From the NCBI RefSeq assembly GCF_017873095.1, contig NZ_JAGGJU010000015.1, positions 1 through 64,000 of the forward strand: a stretch of 64,000 bases of DNA. Reading direction: 5' to 3'. Shown here piece after piece: positions 34,761 to 43,217 of the stretch (positions within the stretch are counted from its first letter, which is position 1; each line of letters opens with the position of its first letter). Source of the DNA: Heterorhizobium halophytocola (GTDB lineage: Bacteria; Pseudomonadota; Alphaproteobacteria; Rhizobiales; Rhizobiaceae). The notes under the pieces were generated by a model that had not been told where the DNA came from, did not search any database, and saw nothing but the letters and a program-made list of their open reading frames with translations. A program made the position numbers and the translations under genes.

Positions 34761-34789
34761 AAAGGCCCGGCGCGATGCGCCGGGCCTTT
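34761..34789. terminator. Bidirectional terminator between visR and the converging flhB group
   Basis: AAAGGCCCGGCGC and GCGCCGGGCCTTT form a perfect 13-bp stem with a three-base loop. Tracts of A and T at the stem ends allow termination on both strands. Confidence 0.9.
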
Positions 34790-34814
34790 GATCGTTCCGA
34801 CAGGAACGCCGCGC

Positions 34815-35255
34815 TCAGCTGTGCGCGAAGTCCATCGGTTCCTTGACGAATTTCGACGCCGCAAGCGTGCGGGCCAGGAAGTCGGTGTTCTGGTTCGGGT
34901 CGCCGCTGGACTCCTGGAAGGCGATATGGCTGATCTCCAGTCCGGCCTTCAGGTCGGTCAGACTCAACCGCGCATAGATCGTGACGCCCTTCGGCCGGAT
35001 CTCCAGATCGAGGATGACCTCCGGTTCGCCACTCCATTCCAGTCGGTAATCACCGCCTGCGCCGAAATTGACGGTGCCGGGGTGAAAGTAGAGTTCGGCA
35101 GCAGATGCCACCAGGTCTGCAATACTTGAGTAAAATTCGAAACGCAGCAGAGAAATGATATCCGCTGCGTCGAGCAATCGCAATTCGCTAGCCACCGGGC
35201 TGATGGCGTCCGCGACGATCTTCTCGCGCTGTTCTGTGAATGGGCATTTTTTCAT
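34815..35255 (-). CDS. Conserved hypothetical protein coupled to flhB
   Basis: A 146-residue soluble protein without signal peptide or membrane segment. I do not recognise a domain. The sequence alternates short helical stretches (an AADIISLLRFEFYSSIADLVASAAE segment is amphipathic) with beta-rich parts (DYRLEWSGEPEVILDLEI). Its start overlaps the flhB stop by four bases and it is the last gene of the leftward motor/switch group, so a flagellar role, for example as a chaperone or assembly factor, is plausible but unproven. Confidence 0.7.
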   Translation of the reverse strand: MKKCPFTEQREKIVADAISPVASELRLLDAADIISLLRFEFYSSIADLVASAAELYFHPGTVNFGAGGDYRLEWSGEPEVILDLEIRPKGVTIYARLSLTDLKAGLEISHIAFQESSGDPNQNTDFLARTLAASKFVKEPMDFAHS

Positions 35256-36343
35256 CTTGCTTTTGGCACCCGCCTCTTCTGATTCTGCCGGACATAGACG
35301 CGATGCACGAGCTCGGCCACGGCTTTATAGAAAACTGACGGGATCACACTATCCACCGAGACTTGCGCAAACATGGAGCGGGCCAAAGGTGGATCTTCGA
35401 AAATCGGAATGTCGTGCTCCTGGGCGATTTCGCGAATCTTCAGGGCCACGAGGTCCTGGCCCTTGGCGACGACCACTGGAGCGTCGTTTTCCGAGCGCTC
35501 GTAGCGCAGCGCCACGGCGTAGTGGGTCGGGTTGGTGATGACCAGGGTGGCGCGCGGCACATTGGCAATCATCCGGCGGCGGGCGCGGTCGCGCGCGATC
35601 GAGCGCTGCCGCGACTTGATGATCGGGTCGCCCTGCGACTGCTTGTACTCGTCCTTGATCTCCTGCTTCGTCATCTTCAGCTGGTCGAACCAGTGATAGC
35701 GCGTCCAGAAAAGATCGATGGCGGCAAGCAGGCCGGTGGCAAAGAGGATGATCACCATGATCTTGCGGATGACCGAGGCCATCCGAGTGAAGATCGTCTC
35801 CGGGTCGGAGAACATCGCATCGAGCGTCGAGAAATAGTCCTGCCGCAGAGCCGCGATGATAATCGCCGCGACGATGACGATCTTGAACAGGGACTTGCCG
35901 AATTCCACCATGCCGGACGAGGAGAAGATCCGGTTCCAGCCCTTGGAGAGCGAGATCCGGTTGGCCTGCGGCCGAATGCGCTCCAGCACGAATTGCGGCA
36001 TGTTCTGCCCGAAGGAGGCAACCAGGCCGGCCAAGATGAAGAGGGTGAAGACCGGGATCAGCAGGCCAGCCGCCGCCCAGCCGAGATAGACGAACAGCGA
36101 CACCACGTCGGAGGCGGTCCCGAGCCGCCACTCGTCGGGCTGCTCGAAGAGATCCTTCAGCGTCTCGCCCAGATGGATGATCCCGTCCGGCAGGAAGAAG
36201 ACGATGTAGATATAGAAGGCCAGCGACGAGGCGAAGATGGCGACTTCGCGCGATACGGGCACATTGCCCTTCTCGACCGCGTCGCGAATCTTCTTGTCTG
36301 TCGGGTCTTCTGTTTTACTGTCTTTGTCCTGATCGTCGGACAA
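35252..36343 (-). CDS. flhB: Flagellar export switch protein FlhB
   Basis: A 363-residue inner membrane protein of the type III export gate that switches from hook to filament substrates. The first 215 residues carry four hydrophobic segments and the cytoplasmic domain contains the self-cleavage motif NPTH (VITNPTHYAVALRYE). The N terminus is charged (MSDDQDKDSKTEDPTDKK), as in the family. It follows fliG after a 165-base gap containing a long hairpin. Confidence 0.96.
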   Translation of the reverse strand: MSDDQDKDSKTEDPTDKKIRDAVEKGNVPVSREVAIFASSLAFYIYIVFFLPDGIIHLGETLKDLFEQPDEWRLGTASDVVSLFVYLGWAAAGLLIPVFTLFILAGLVASFGQNMPQFVLERIRPQANRISLSKGWNRIFSSSGMVEFGKSLFKIVIVAAIIIAALRQDYFSTLDAMFSDPETIFTRMASVIRKIMVIILFATGLLAAIDLFWTRYHWFDQLKMTKQEIKDEYKQSQGDPIIKSRQRSIARDRARRRMIANVPRATLVITNPTHYAVALRYERSENDAPVVVAKGQDLVALKIREIAQEHDIPIFEDPPLARSMFAQVSVDSVIPSVFYKAVAELVHRVYVRQNQKRRVPKAR

Positions 36344-36439
36344 GGCTTCTGCCTCTTCATGGGCCGCATCAATCGGAAGGTCATGCCGGCGAAACGAATC
36401 GGTTTCGCTCTGTCGGCATCACCGTCGGCCCTGAAAACT

Positions 36440-36477
36440 AACGCCCCGACCGTGTCCCTGCAATCGGTCGGGGCGTT
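36440..36477 (-). terminator. Hairpin between fliG and flhB, possible partial terminator
   Basis: AACGCCCCGACCG and CGGTCGGGGCGTT form a perfect 13-bp stem around a 12-base loop. Reading leftward, the stem is followed by AGTTTTC, a weak U tract. It may end part of the motA-fliG transcripts and lower flhB expression, or act only to stabilise the 3' end. Confidence 0.6.
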
Positions 36478-36507
36478 CGCATGTGTCTATCAACAGGCGT
36501 GACGCCG

Positions 36508-37560
36508 TCAGGCCGCCTGTTCCTCGCCGTTCTCTGCGCTTTCGGGCGCTTCCTTCAGCTGGATCTGGCCGCCATTGGCAAGCCGGATGGCTTCCTGGGC
36601 CACGGCACGGCGGGCAATCGCGATTTCGCGCGGATTGACACCGGCGGTGCCGGAGGCAAGATCGGATTCGATCATCCGGCGCGAGCGCGGGCTGATCGAA
36701 GCCAGCACGCATTCCTTGATCTCGCCCGAGGCGCCGCGAAGGGCCATGGTCAGGATATCGCCGGAAATGTCGTTCAGCAGAATGACGCGGCTGCGCTGCG
36801 GCATGGCCAGAAGGTCCTCGAACAGGAAGATCTTCGGGCGAACCTTGCTTGCGGACACCTTGCTGATCGTTTCGAGCGATTCCAGCAGGGTATCGACCTG
36901 CGGCTTCTCGAGTTCGTTCATCAGCTCGGCGACCTTTGCCGTACCGGTCGAATTCTTGTCCGCATCGATGACCGCGATCAGTTCCTGGATCCGGTTCTCG
37001 ATGATCTGCGAGGCCTTCGGGTTGATGTTCTTCAGGTTGACAGTACGGTTCATGATGTCCGCGCGACGGCTGTCGGGCAGCTTCAGCAGAACCTTGGCGC
37101 CGAAGGACGACGGCAGCATCGACAGGATATAGGCAACCGTCTGGGGATGCTCGCGCAGCAGGTAGTTGGCGATGAAGTCGGGGTCGGCGTCCTGCAGGCG
37201 ATCCCAGATCGAGGCCTCGAATGCCTGGAAGGCGGCCCGACGGCCAAGCAGACCGTCGACCTCTTCCGGGGTCAGGCCTTCCTCGAGGATCTCCTCGATG
37301 GCCTTGGCATTGTCCATCAGGCCGGTACCCTCGGTGAACAGGTCCTCGAACTCGTTGACGAGCTCGTTCAGTTCATCCGGGGGAATGGCCCTGAGGGTCT
37401 GGGCAGATGAAATGATCATCTGCAACTCGGCCTGGGTGAAGTACTTCAGCAACTTGCCGGCGATGCCCTTGCCCATGGCCAGCAACACAGCGGCTGCCTT
37501 GTCCGCCTGGGACAGGGGTTTGCCGATTGCCGAGCCGCCGAAATCGTCGAAGTCCATCAT
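36508..37560 (-). CDS. fliG: Flagellar rotor switch protein FliG
   Basis: A 350-residue C-ring protein that couples rotor to stator. The N domain binds FliF; the middle domain has the EHPQTVAYILSMLP segment (EHPQ motif); the C domain carries the charged torque helix around MPQRSRVILLNDISGDILTM and SPRSRRMIESDL. Length is close to the family's usual about 340. It lies 28 bases after fliN on the leftward transcript. Confidence 0.96.
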   Translation of the reverse strand: MMDFDDFGGSAIGKPLSQADKAAAVLLAMGKGIAGKLLKYFTQAELQMIISSAQTLRAIPPDELNELVNEFEDLFTEGTGLMDNAKAIEEILEEGLTPEEVDGLLGRRAAFQAFEASIWDRLQDADPDFIANYLLREHPQTVAYILSMLPSSFGAKVLLKLPDSRRADIMNRTVNLKNINPKASQIIENRIQELIAVIDADKNSTGTAKVAELMNELEKPQVDTLLESLETISKVSASKVRPKIFLFEDLLAMPQRSRVILLNDISGDILTMALRGASGEIKECVLASISPRSRRMIESDLASGTAGVNPREIAIARRAVAQEAIRLANGGQIQLKEAPESAENGEEQAA

Positions 37561-37588
37561 GGTCTTTCCCTTCTGGCCCTACATCGGG

Positions 37589-38200
37589 TCAGTGCACTTT
37601 GGTACTCAATACCTCGATCAGCTTGACACCGAACCTGGTGTCGTCGTTTTCGAGAACCGCGATCTCGCCCCGTGCAATGCGCCGGCCGTTGACCATGATC
37701 TCGACCGGCTCGCCGATCTTCTTGTCGAGGGCGATGATCGCCCCTTCTTCCAGATTCATAAGCCCCGAAACCTGCATGCGGCTGGAGCCGAGGACGATCT
37801 GGACATCGATCGGGATGTCCATGATCAGGTCTAGATTGGCATTCAGCGCGCTGCCGGGGGCCGCCGTCGCCGGGGCATCCCCGCCGAAGTCAGAGCCGCC
37901 GCCGAAGCTGCCGCCGAGATCGGAACCGCCGAGATCTGCAGCGCTGCCGAAATCTCCACCGAGATCGCCGCCACCGAAATCTCCGCCGCCAAAATCGGCG
38001 TCGAAGCTGGATCCGGCATCGCTGTCGCCCAGGTCCGCGCCGAATTCAGCGCCGAAATCCGAGCCGATGTCGGGAAGCGTGCCTTCGGCATCGTTCTGCA
38101 AAACGCCGCGAAGATCGCCTACCGCCTGGTCCAGATCGGATTCGCTCGCACCGAAATCCAGTGCATCGTCTTCTGTCGCATTTTTTTTCTTAGGTGCCAT
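37589..38200 (-). CDS. fliN: Flagellar switch protein FliN with Asp/Gly/Phe-rich N-terminal extension
   Basis: A 203-residue C-ring protein. The C-terminal 85 residues are the SpoA domain shared by FliN proteins (LIMDIPIDVQIVLGSSRMQV, IALDKKIGEPVEIMVNGR). Residues about 47-108 are a low-complexity stretch dominated by Asp, Gly, Phe, Ser and Leu, with repeated DFGG and DLGG units and no basic residue. E. coli FliN is about 137 residues and lacks this. The gap to fliM is 63 bases. Confidence 0.94.
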   Translation of the reverse strand: MAPKKKNATEDDALDFGASESDLDQAVGDLRGVLQNDAEGTLPDIGSDFGAEFGADLGDSDAGSSFDADFGGGDFGGGDLGGDFGSAADLGGSDLGGSFGGGSDFGGDAPATAAPGSALNANLDLIMDIPIDVQIVLGSSRMQVSGLMNLEEGAIIALDKKIGEPVEIMVNGRRIARGEIAVLENDDTRFGVKLIEVLSTKVH

Positions 38201-38263
38201 GGGTCCATTATTCCTATCGAAACTTGCCCCAACCTGCCGCGCCTCGTAGCGGCAAGTCTAAAC

Positions 38264-39226
38264 TCAACCCAGCAGGTGACGGAGAATTTCGTCATCTGTG
38301 GTTACGTTGTCCTTTACGCGGACGGTGTATTTCTCACCCGAGCGGCCGAACTCGCATTTGTAGAGTTCCTTGCCGTTGGCGCTGACGTCGACGGTCACGT
38401 CGCCGCGCTCGTCGAACGCGATGACGTCGCCGGGCGCCAGCCTGGAGATCGTGCCGAGGGTCAGCGACTGCAGGCGGATGCGCGCTTCGAGCGTCACCTG
38501 CGAGCGTCTTACCTGCTCGGCGATATTGTCCGACCATTCCTTGCTGCGGGCCGATCCGCCCTTGGATTTCGGCAGGGTCACCACCGTCTTCAGCAAGGCC
38601 TTCTGCGGCACGATCAGCGCGAATTCCGACGTGACGTTGCCGAGCGTGATCTCCATCTTGATCGTGGCAGCGTACTGATCCGGCACATCCGGATCATGCG
38701 GCGGCCGATGCTCGGCATTGCAGGCCTTCTCGATAACAGGCTCGAAACCGCCCGCGGCATTGATGCCGGAGTGGAGAACGTCGCCGATTCGCTCGAAGAC
38801 CATGGTCGACAGGTCCAGCTCGATGCTGGACAGCGGCCGCTCGATCGGCTGTTCGATCGTCTCCGACAGGGCGCCCAGCATGTTTTCCATCAGCGTGATG
38901 ATGAAGCCGTTGCCGCAGGCTATCACGAAGACAGGGCACCAGTTGCGCAGCGTGGCGTCGGCCAGCACGTAGTTCTCGCCGAGGCCGGCGACCAGGTCCG
39001 TCATCAGGCCGGTCTCGTGGCCGCTATAGTGCACTTCCAGCGTGAAGCCGGTTTCGCTGTGGAAGATATCGGGCAGGAACTCGGCATAGAGCCGGCCGAA
39101 ATTGCTGCAGATCTTCTCGATCTTGGCGCTGTCGCCGAGCGCGCCTGTCAGGCGTGCAAGCAGAGCGGGGTCCATGGCTTTTGCCGGGACGGTGGCCTTT
39201 GCTGCGGCGGTGGTCGTTTCACTCAT
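38264..39226 (-). CDS. fliM: Flagellar motor switch protein FliM
   Basis: A 320-residue C-ring protein that normally binds CheY-P through an N-terminal peptide. The middle CheC-like domain has the HYSGHETGLMTDLV and NMLGALSETIEQP parts, and the C-terminal SpoA domain ends GEKYTVRVKDN. The short CheY-binding sequence LSQxEIDALL is not recognisable at the N terminus, which is Ala/Thr/Lys-rich; rhizobial FliM is divergent. It follows motA by one base. Confidence 0.9.
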   Translation of the reverse strand: MSETTTAAAKATVPAKAMDPALLARLTGALGDSAKIEKICSNFGRLYAEFLPDIFHSETGFTLEVHYSGHETGLMTDLVAGLGENYVLADATLRNWCPVFVIACGNGFIITLMENMLGALSETIEQPIERPLSSIELDLSTMVFERIGDVLHSGINAAGGFEPVIEKACNAEHRPPHDPDVPDQYAATIKMEITLGNVTSEFALIVPQKALLKTVVTLPKSKGGSARSKEWSDNIAEQVRRSQVTLEARIRLQSLTLGTISRLAPGDVIAFDERGDVTVDVSANGKELYKCEFGRSGEKYTVRVKDNVTTDDEILRHLLG

Positions 39227-39227
39227 C

Positions 39228-40100
39228 TCAAGCTGCCTTGTTTTCGCCGCCCGGGTTCATCATTTCCTGCTCGACGGCGTCGATCGACGGACGCTCGTAG
39301 GAGGAGATGGTCTTGCGGCCGTATTCGAGTGCGACCTGCGGGACGGAACCGTTCATGTAGGCGAGCAGTGTCTGCTTCACGATGATGTAGAGGCGATGCT
39401 GCTTGCTGCGGACCGTCTTGATCTGCGCGATCAGCGGGTTGCAGAGGCAATAGGACAGGAAGATGCCGAGCATGGTGCCGACAAGGGCGGCACCGATCAG
39501 CGCGCCGAGCACGGCCGGCGATTCGTTGATCTTGCCCATCGCCTTGATGACGCCGAGCACGGCAGCAACGATACCGATCGCCGGAAAGCTGTCGCCCATC
39601 GCGGTGATCGCGTTGTAGGGCTTCATCTTGTCGTAGAGGATCGTGTTGATTTCCTCGTCCATCAGCGCCTCGATCTCGTGGCTGCGGGCATTGCCGATGA
39701 TGATCAGGCGGACATAGTCGCAGATGAAGGAAGTCAGTTCCCGGTTCTTCAGTACCGAGGGCGCGTTCTGGAAGATCGTCGATTCATCGGGATTGTCGAT
39801 ATGCGCCTCGATCTCGTTGCGCGACTTGGTCCTCAGATCGCGCATCAGCGAATAGAGGCAGCCGAGCAGGTCGAGATAGGAGCGTTCCTTGGGCACCGCA
39901 TGCTTGAACGCCTCGCCGATCGCCTTGCCGGAATCCTTCACGACTTTCATCGGGTTGGCCATGATGAAGCCGCCGACGCCGGCACCGCCGATGATCACCA
40001 GCTCGAAGGGCTGGACGAGAACGTCGACATGGCCGCCCATGGCCATGAAGCCGCCGAGGATACACCCGACCGTGATCACAAATCCCAGGATGATAGTCAT
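39228..40100 (-). CDS. motA: Flagellar stator protein MotA
   Basis: A 290-residue inner membrane protein with four membrane segments that forms the proton channel with MotB. The cytoplasmic loop contains the charged residues that interact with FliG (about 85-135), and the GDSFPAIGIVAAVLGVIKAMG segment is the family signature before helix 3. It starts the leftward motA-fliM-fliN-fliG-flhB group. A flagellar promoter element lies 40 bases upstream. Confidence 0.96.
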   Translation of the reverse strand: MTIILGFVITVGCILGGFMAMGGHVDVLVQPFELVIIGGAGVGGFIMANPMKVVKDSGKAIGEAFKHAVPKERSYLDLLGCLYSLMRDLRTKSRNEIEAHIDNPDESTIFQNAPSVLKNRELTSFICDYVRLIIIGNARSHEIEALMDEEINTILYDKMKPYNAITAMGDSFPAIGIVAAVLGVIKAMGKINESPAVLGALIGAALVGTMLGIFLSYCLCNPLIAQIKTVRSKQHRLYIIVKQTLLAYMNGSVPQVALEYGRKTISSYERPSIDAVEQEMMNPGGENKAA

Positions 40101-40139
40101 ATCGTGCTCGCAATCAGTCCGTTTCTTTTCACAAGAAGC

Positions 40140-40163
40140 GATAGGGCGGTTGCCTTGCGTGAG
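40140..40163 (-). promoter_or_regulatory. Flagellar promoter element upstream of motA
   Basis: Read leftward: CTCACGCAAG, nine bases, CTATC, ending 40 bases before the motA start. It is back to back with the copy for the DUF1217 gene at 40206-40229. Confidence 0.65.
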
Positions 40164-40205
40164 GCTGTAGGTTGCACTTTAGGGTTTCGTGAACCGACAA
40201 ACAGT

Positions 40206-40229
40206 TTCGCACAAGCCATTTTTGCCAGA
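40206..40229 (+). promoter_or_regulatory. Flagellar promoter element upstream of the DUF1217 gene
   Basis: TTCGCACAAG, nine bases, CCAGA. The first block is identical to that of fliF, and the second block is less like CTAGT. It ends 46 bases before the GTG start. Confidence 0.6.
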
Positions 40230-40274
40230 AAGAGCGATAACTGAGGCCCCGTATCCTCAAGGAGGCACCAGATC

Positions 40275-41054
40275 GTGACGACGACTTATGTAAGCTATCA
40301 GCAGATCAGTGCGAATATATCGACCTCGCTGGACCGCATTGCGCAGAAGACCGATGTGGCGCGCGAGACCGAATACTATATGTCGAAGATCGGCGACGTG
40401 AAGTCGGTCGACGACTTCATGGCGGATACTCGTCTTTATAACTATGCACTCAAGGCCAACGGCCTGGAGGACATGGGGTATGCCAAGGCTTTCATCCGCA
40501 AGGTGCTGACCGAAGGCATCGACGGCGACGATGCGTTCGCCAACAAGTTGTCCGACACCCGCTACAAGGATCTGGCGACGACCTTCAACTTCCAGGCTTT
40601 CGGCGCGGCGGCCACCAGCTTCGACAAGGCCCAGCAGGGCGTGGTCGACAAGTATCTGCGCCAGTCGCTTGAGGAGGAGGCCGGCGAAGACAATACCGGC
40701 GTGCGCCTGGCACTCTATTTCGAGCGCAACGCGAAAAACATCAAGACCGGCTACGACATCCTGGCCGACGATGCGGTCGCCCAGGTGGTGCGCACGGCCC
40801 TCGGCCAGCCGGACGAAATCGCCATGTCCGATATCGACAAGCAGGCCGACTATCTGGAGCGGGTGCTTGATCTTTCCGATTTCCAGGACACCGAGAAGAC
40901 CGGCAAGTTCCTCGAGCGCTTCACCGCCATGTGGGAACTGTCCAATCCGTCCGAGAACTACGATCCGCTGGCCGTGTTCGGCTCTTCGACCGGGTTCGGC
41001 ATCTCGGCGGATCTTCTCATCTCGATCAACGCCCTGAAGCTGGGAGGCAAGTAA
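40275..41054 (+). CDS. DUF1217 family flagellar protein
   Basis: A 259-residue, largely helical protein of the DUF1217 family, which occurs in flagellar clusters of alphaproteobacteria directly before flgF. Repeating YxxxxI/L patterns and many charged residues suggest a soluble export or assembly protein. The start is a GTG at 40275 behind a strong AAGGAGG. The flgF start follows its stop immediately. It probably has a role in export or basal body assembly, but this is context only. Confidence 0.85.
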   Translation: MTTTYVSYQQISANISTSLDRIAQKTDVARETEYYMSKIGDVKSVDDFMADTRLYNYALKANGLEDMGYAKAFIRKVLTEGIDGDDAFANKLSDTRYKDLATTFNFQAFGAAATSFDKAQQGVVDKYLRQSLEEEAGEDNTGVRLALYFERNAKNIKTGYDILADDAVAQVVRTALGQPDEIAMSDIDKQADYLERVLDLSDFQDTEKTGKFLERFTAMWELSNPSENYDPLAVFGSSTGFGISADLLISINALKLGGK

Positions 41055-41789
41055 TTGCAATCTGGACTATACGTATCGCTGTCTGCGCAGATGGCTCTGG
41101 AAAAGCGCCTGACGACGGTCGCCGACAACATGGCCAATGTGAACACGGTCGGTTTCCGTGGCACGGAGGTCAAGTTCGACGAGATCCTCAGTCGGACCCA
41201 GAACGACCTGAATGCCAAGGTGGCCTTCGTTTCCCAGGGCAATGACTATCTGTCGACCCATGCCGGCGAATACCAGCAGACCGGCAACCCGCTCGACTTC
41301 GCGGTCAAGGGCGACGCCTGGTTTGCGGTCGACACGCCGCAGGGCCAGGTCCTGACCCGTGACGGCCGTTTCACCATCAAGGACACGGGCGAACTCGTCT
41401 CGATCCGCGGTTATCCGGTGCTCGACGTCGGCGGCGCGCCGATCCAGCTCAACCGCGCCGGCGGTCCTCCGGAGGTCGGCGCCGACGGCAAGCTGATCCA
41501 GGATGGCCGCGAGGTCGCCCAGCTCGGCGTCTTCACCGTCGACGTGACCAAGGGCTTCCTGCGTCACGACAACAGCGGCATCACCACCACCGACACGCCG
41601 CAGCCGGTCGTCGACAATCGCGACGTCTCGGTCATGCAGGGCTATGTCGAGAATTCCAACGTCAACGGCATTTCGGAAATGACCCAGCTGATCGAGATCA
41701 ACCGTCTGTTCGAGAGCGTCTCGTCTATGGTGTCCGACAGCGAAACGTCGATGTCGGACGCGATCAAGACGCTCGGCGGCACGCGCTGA
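41055..41789 (+). CDS. flgF: Flagellar basal-body rod protein FlgF
   Basis: A 244-residue proximal rod protein exported through the type III gate. The N terminus (QSGLYVSLSAQMALEKRL) and TVADNMANVNTVGFRG match the rod signature, and the C-terminal helix (MTQLIEINRLFESVSSM) is the assembly end. It starts with TTG at 41055, with GGGAGG seven bases before. Directly after the DUF1217 gene and 23 bases before fliI. Confidence 0.95.
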   Translation: MQSGLYVSLSAQMALEKRLTTVADNMANVNTVGFRGTEVKFDEILSRTQNDLNAKVAFVSQGNDYLSTHAGEYQQTGNPLDFAVKGDAWFAVDTPQGQVLTRDGRFTIKDTGELVSIRGYPVLDVGGAPIQLNRAGGPPEVGADGKLIQDGREVAQLGVFTVDVTKGFLRHDNSGITTTDTPQPVVDNRDVSVMQGYVENSNVNGISEMTQLIEINRLFESVSSMVSDSETSMSDAIKTLGGTR

Positions 41790-41812
41790 CCGCCTGAAGG
41801 GACCGAACCGCG

Positions 41813-43201
41813 ATGAACGAGATCGTATTGCCGCCACTTGCCGCCTCCGAAAAGCTCAGCCAGATGGCGGGTCTCGCCGAACGCTATGCGACGCCGGAAT
41901 ATGCGGTCGCGCAGGGCGGCCGGGTGCGCACCATCGCCGCCGGACACTACACGGTCACCGGCCTGTCGCGCCATATCCGGCTCGGTGAGTTCGTCGCCCA
42001 TCGCAGCCCCGGCGGCATTCATCTGGGCGAAGTCGTGCGCGTCGAACCCGATATCGCCTATGTCTGCCCGATCGAACCGGGCGAGCCGATCGGCATCCAC
42101 GACGTCGTCATCCGCAAGGGTGCCTTCCGCATCGCGCCGCATGCCGGCTGGTGTGGCCGCACGATCAATGCGCTCGGCGAGCCGATCGACGGCAAGGGCC
42201 CGATCCAGCCCGGCCCGAAGCGGCGCTCGATCTCCAACCAGGCGCCGCCCTCGATGGCGCGCCGGCGGATCGACGAGGGCTTTCGCACCGGCGTACGTGC
42301 GATCGATATCTTTTCGCCGCTGTGCCTCGGCCAGCGTCTCGGCATCTTCGCCGGCTCCGGCGTCGGCAAGTCGACGCTGCTTTCCATGCTCGCCCGTGCC
42401 GATGCCTTCGACCGCGTCGTCATCTCGCTGGTCGGCGAACGTGGCCGCGAGGTGCGCGAATTCATCGAGGACACGCTCGGCGACAACATGGCCAAGTCGG
42501 TCGCCGTGGTCGCCACCAGCGACGAAAGCCCGATGCTGCGCAAGATGGCGCCGCTGTCGGCCATGACGATTGCCGAGCATTTTCGCGATCAGGGCGAGAA
42601 CGTCCTGTTCATCGCCGACAGCATTACCCGCTTTGCCCATGCGATCCGCGAAGTGGCGATGGCCGCCGGCGAGCCGCCGGTTGCGCGTGGCTATCCGGCA
42701 TCGGTGTTTACCGAACTGCCCCGTCTGCTCGAACGCGCCGGTCCCGGCGAAGAGGGCCAGGGCACGATCACCGCAATCATCTCGATCCTCGTGGACGGTG
42801 ACAACCACAACGACCCGATCGCCGACAGTACCCGCGGCATTCTCGACGGCCATATCGTGCTCGACCGCTCGCTTGCGGAAGAGGGGCGCTACCCGCCGAT
42901 CAACCCGCTGGCCTCGATCTCGCGTATGGCCCGCAAGGCCTGGACCTCGGATCAGGAAAAACTGGTCTCGCGGCTGAAGTCGCTGATCCACCGCTTCGAG
43001 GAAACCCGCGACCTGCGCCTGATCGGCGGCTACCGCGCCGGCAGCGATGCCGATCTCGACATGGCGATCAAGCAGGTGCCGATCATCTACGAAATTTTGA
43101 AACAGACGCCCTCGGACAAGCCGGTGGTGGATGCCTATGCCGACCTTGCGGTCGCCCTGAAGGCTGCCGCCAACAACGGACCCGGCGGGCTGCGCAAGTA
43201 G
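41813..43201 (+). CDS. fliI: Flagellum-specific export ATPase FliI
   Basis: A 462-residue F1-like ATPase that unfolds and feeds substrates to the flagellar type III gate. Walker A is GSGVGKST at about residues 181-188, followed by VGERGREVREFIEDTL and the Walker B region NVLFIADSITRFAHA. The early AGWCGRTINALGEPIDGKG segment is typical. GAACCG precedes the ATG weakly. The partner FliH is not annotated beside it; a candidate lies at 55416. Confidence 0.97.
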   Translation: MNEIVLPPLAASEKLSQMAGLAERYATPEYAVAQGGRVRTIAAGHYTVTGLSRHIRLGEFVAHRSPGGIHLGEVVRVEPDIAYVCPIEPGEPIGIHDVVIRKGAFRIAPHAGWCGRTINALGEPIDGKGPIQPGPKRRSISNQAPPSMARRRIDEGFRTGVRAIDIFSPLCLGQRLGIFAGSGVGKSTLLSMLARADAFDRVVISLVGERGREVREFIEDTLGDNMAKSVAVVATSDESPMLRKMAPLSAMTIAEHFRDQGENVLFIADSITRFAHAIREVAMAAGEPPVARGYPASVFTELPRLLERAGPGEEGQGTITAIISILVDGDNHNDPIADSTRGILDGHIVLDRSLAEEGRYPPINPLASISRMARKAWTSDQEKLVSRLKSLIHRFEETRDLRLIGGYRAGSDADLDMAIKQVPIIYEILKQTPSDKPVVDAYADLAVALKAAANNGPGGLRK

Positions 43202-43217
43202 TTTGAAGGAAGTGACC

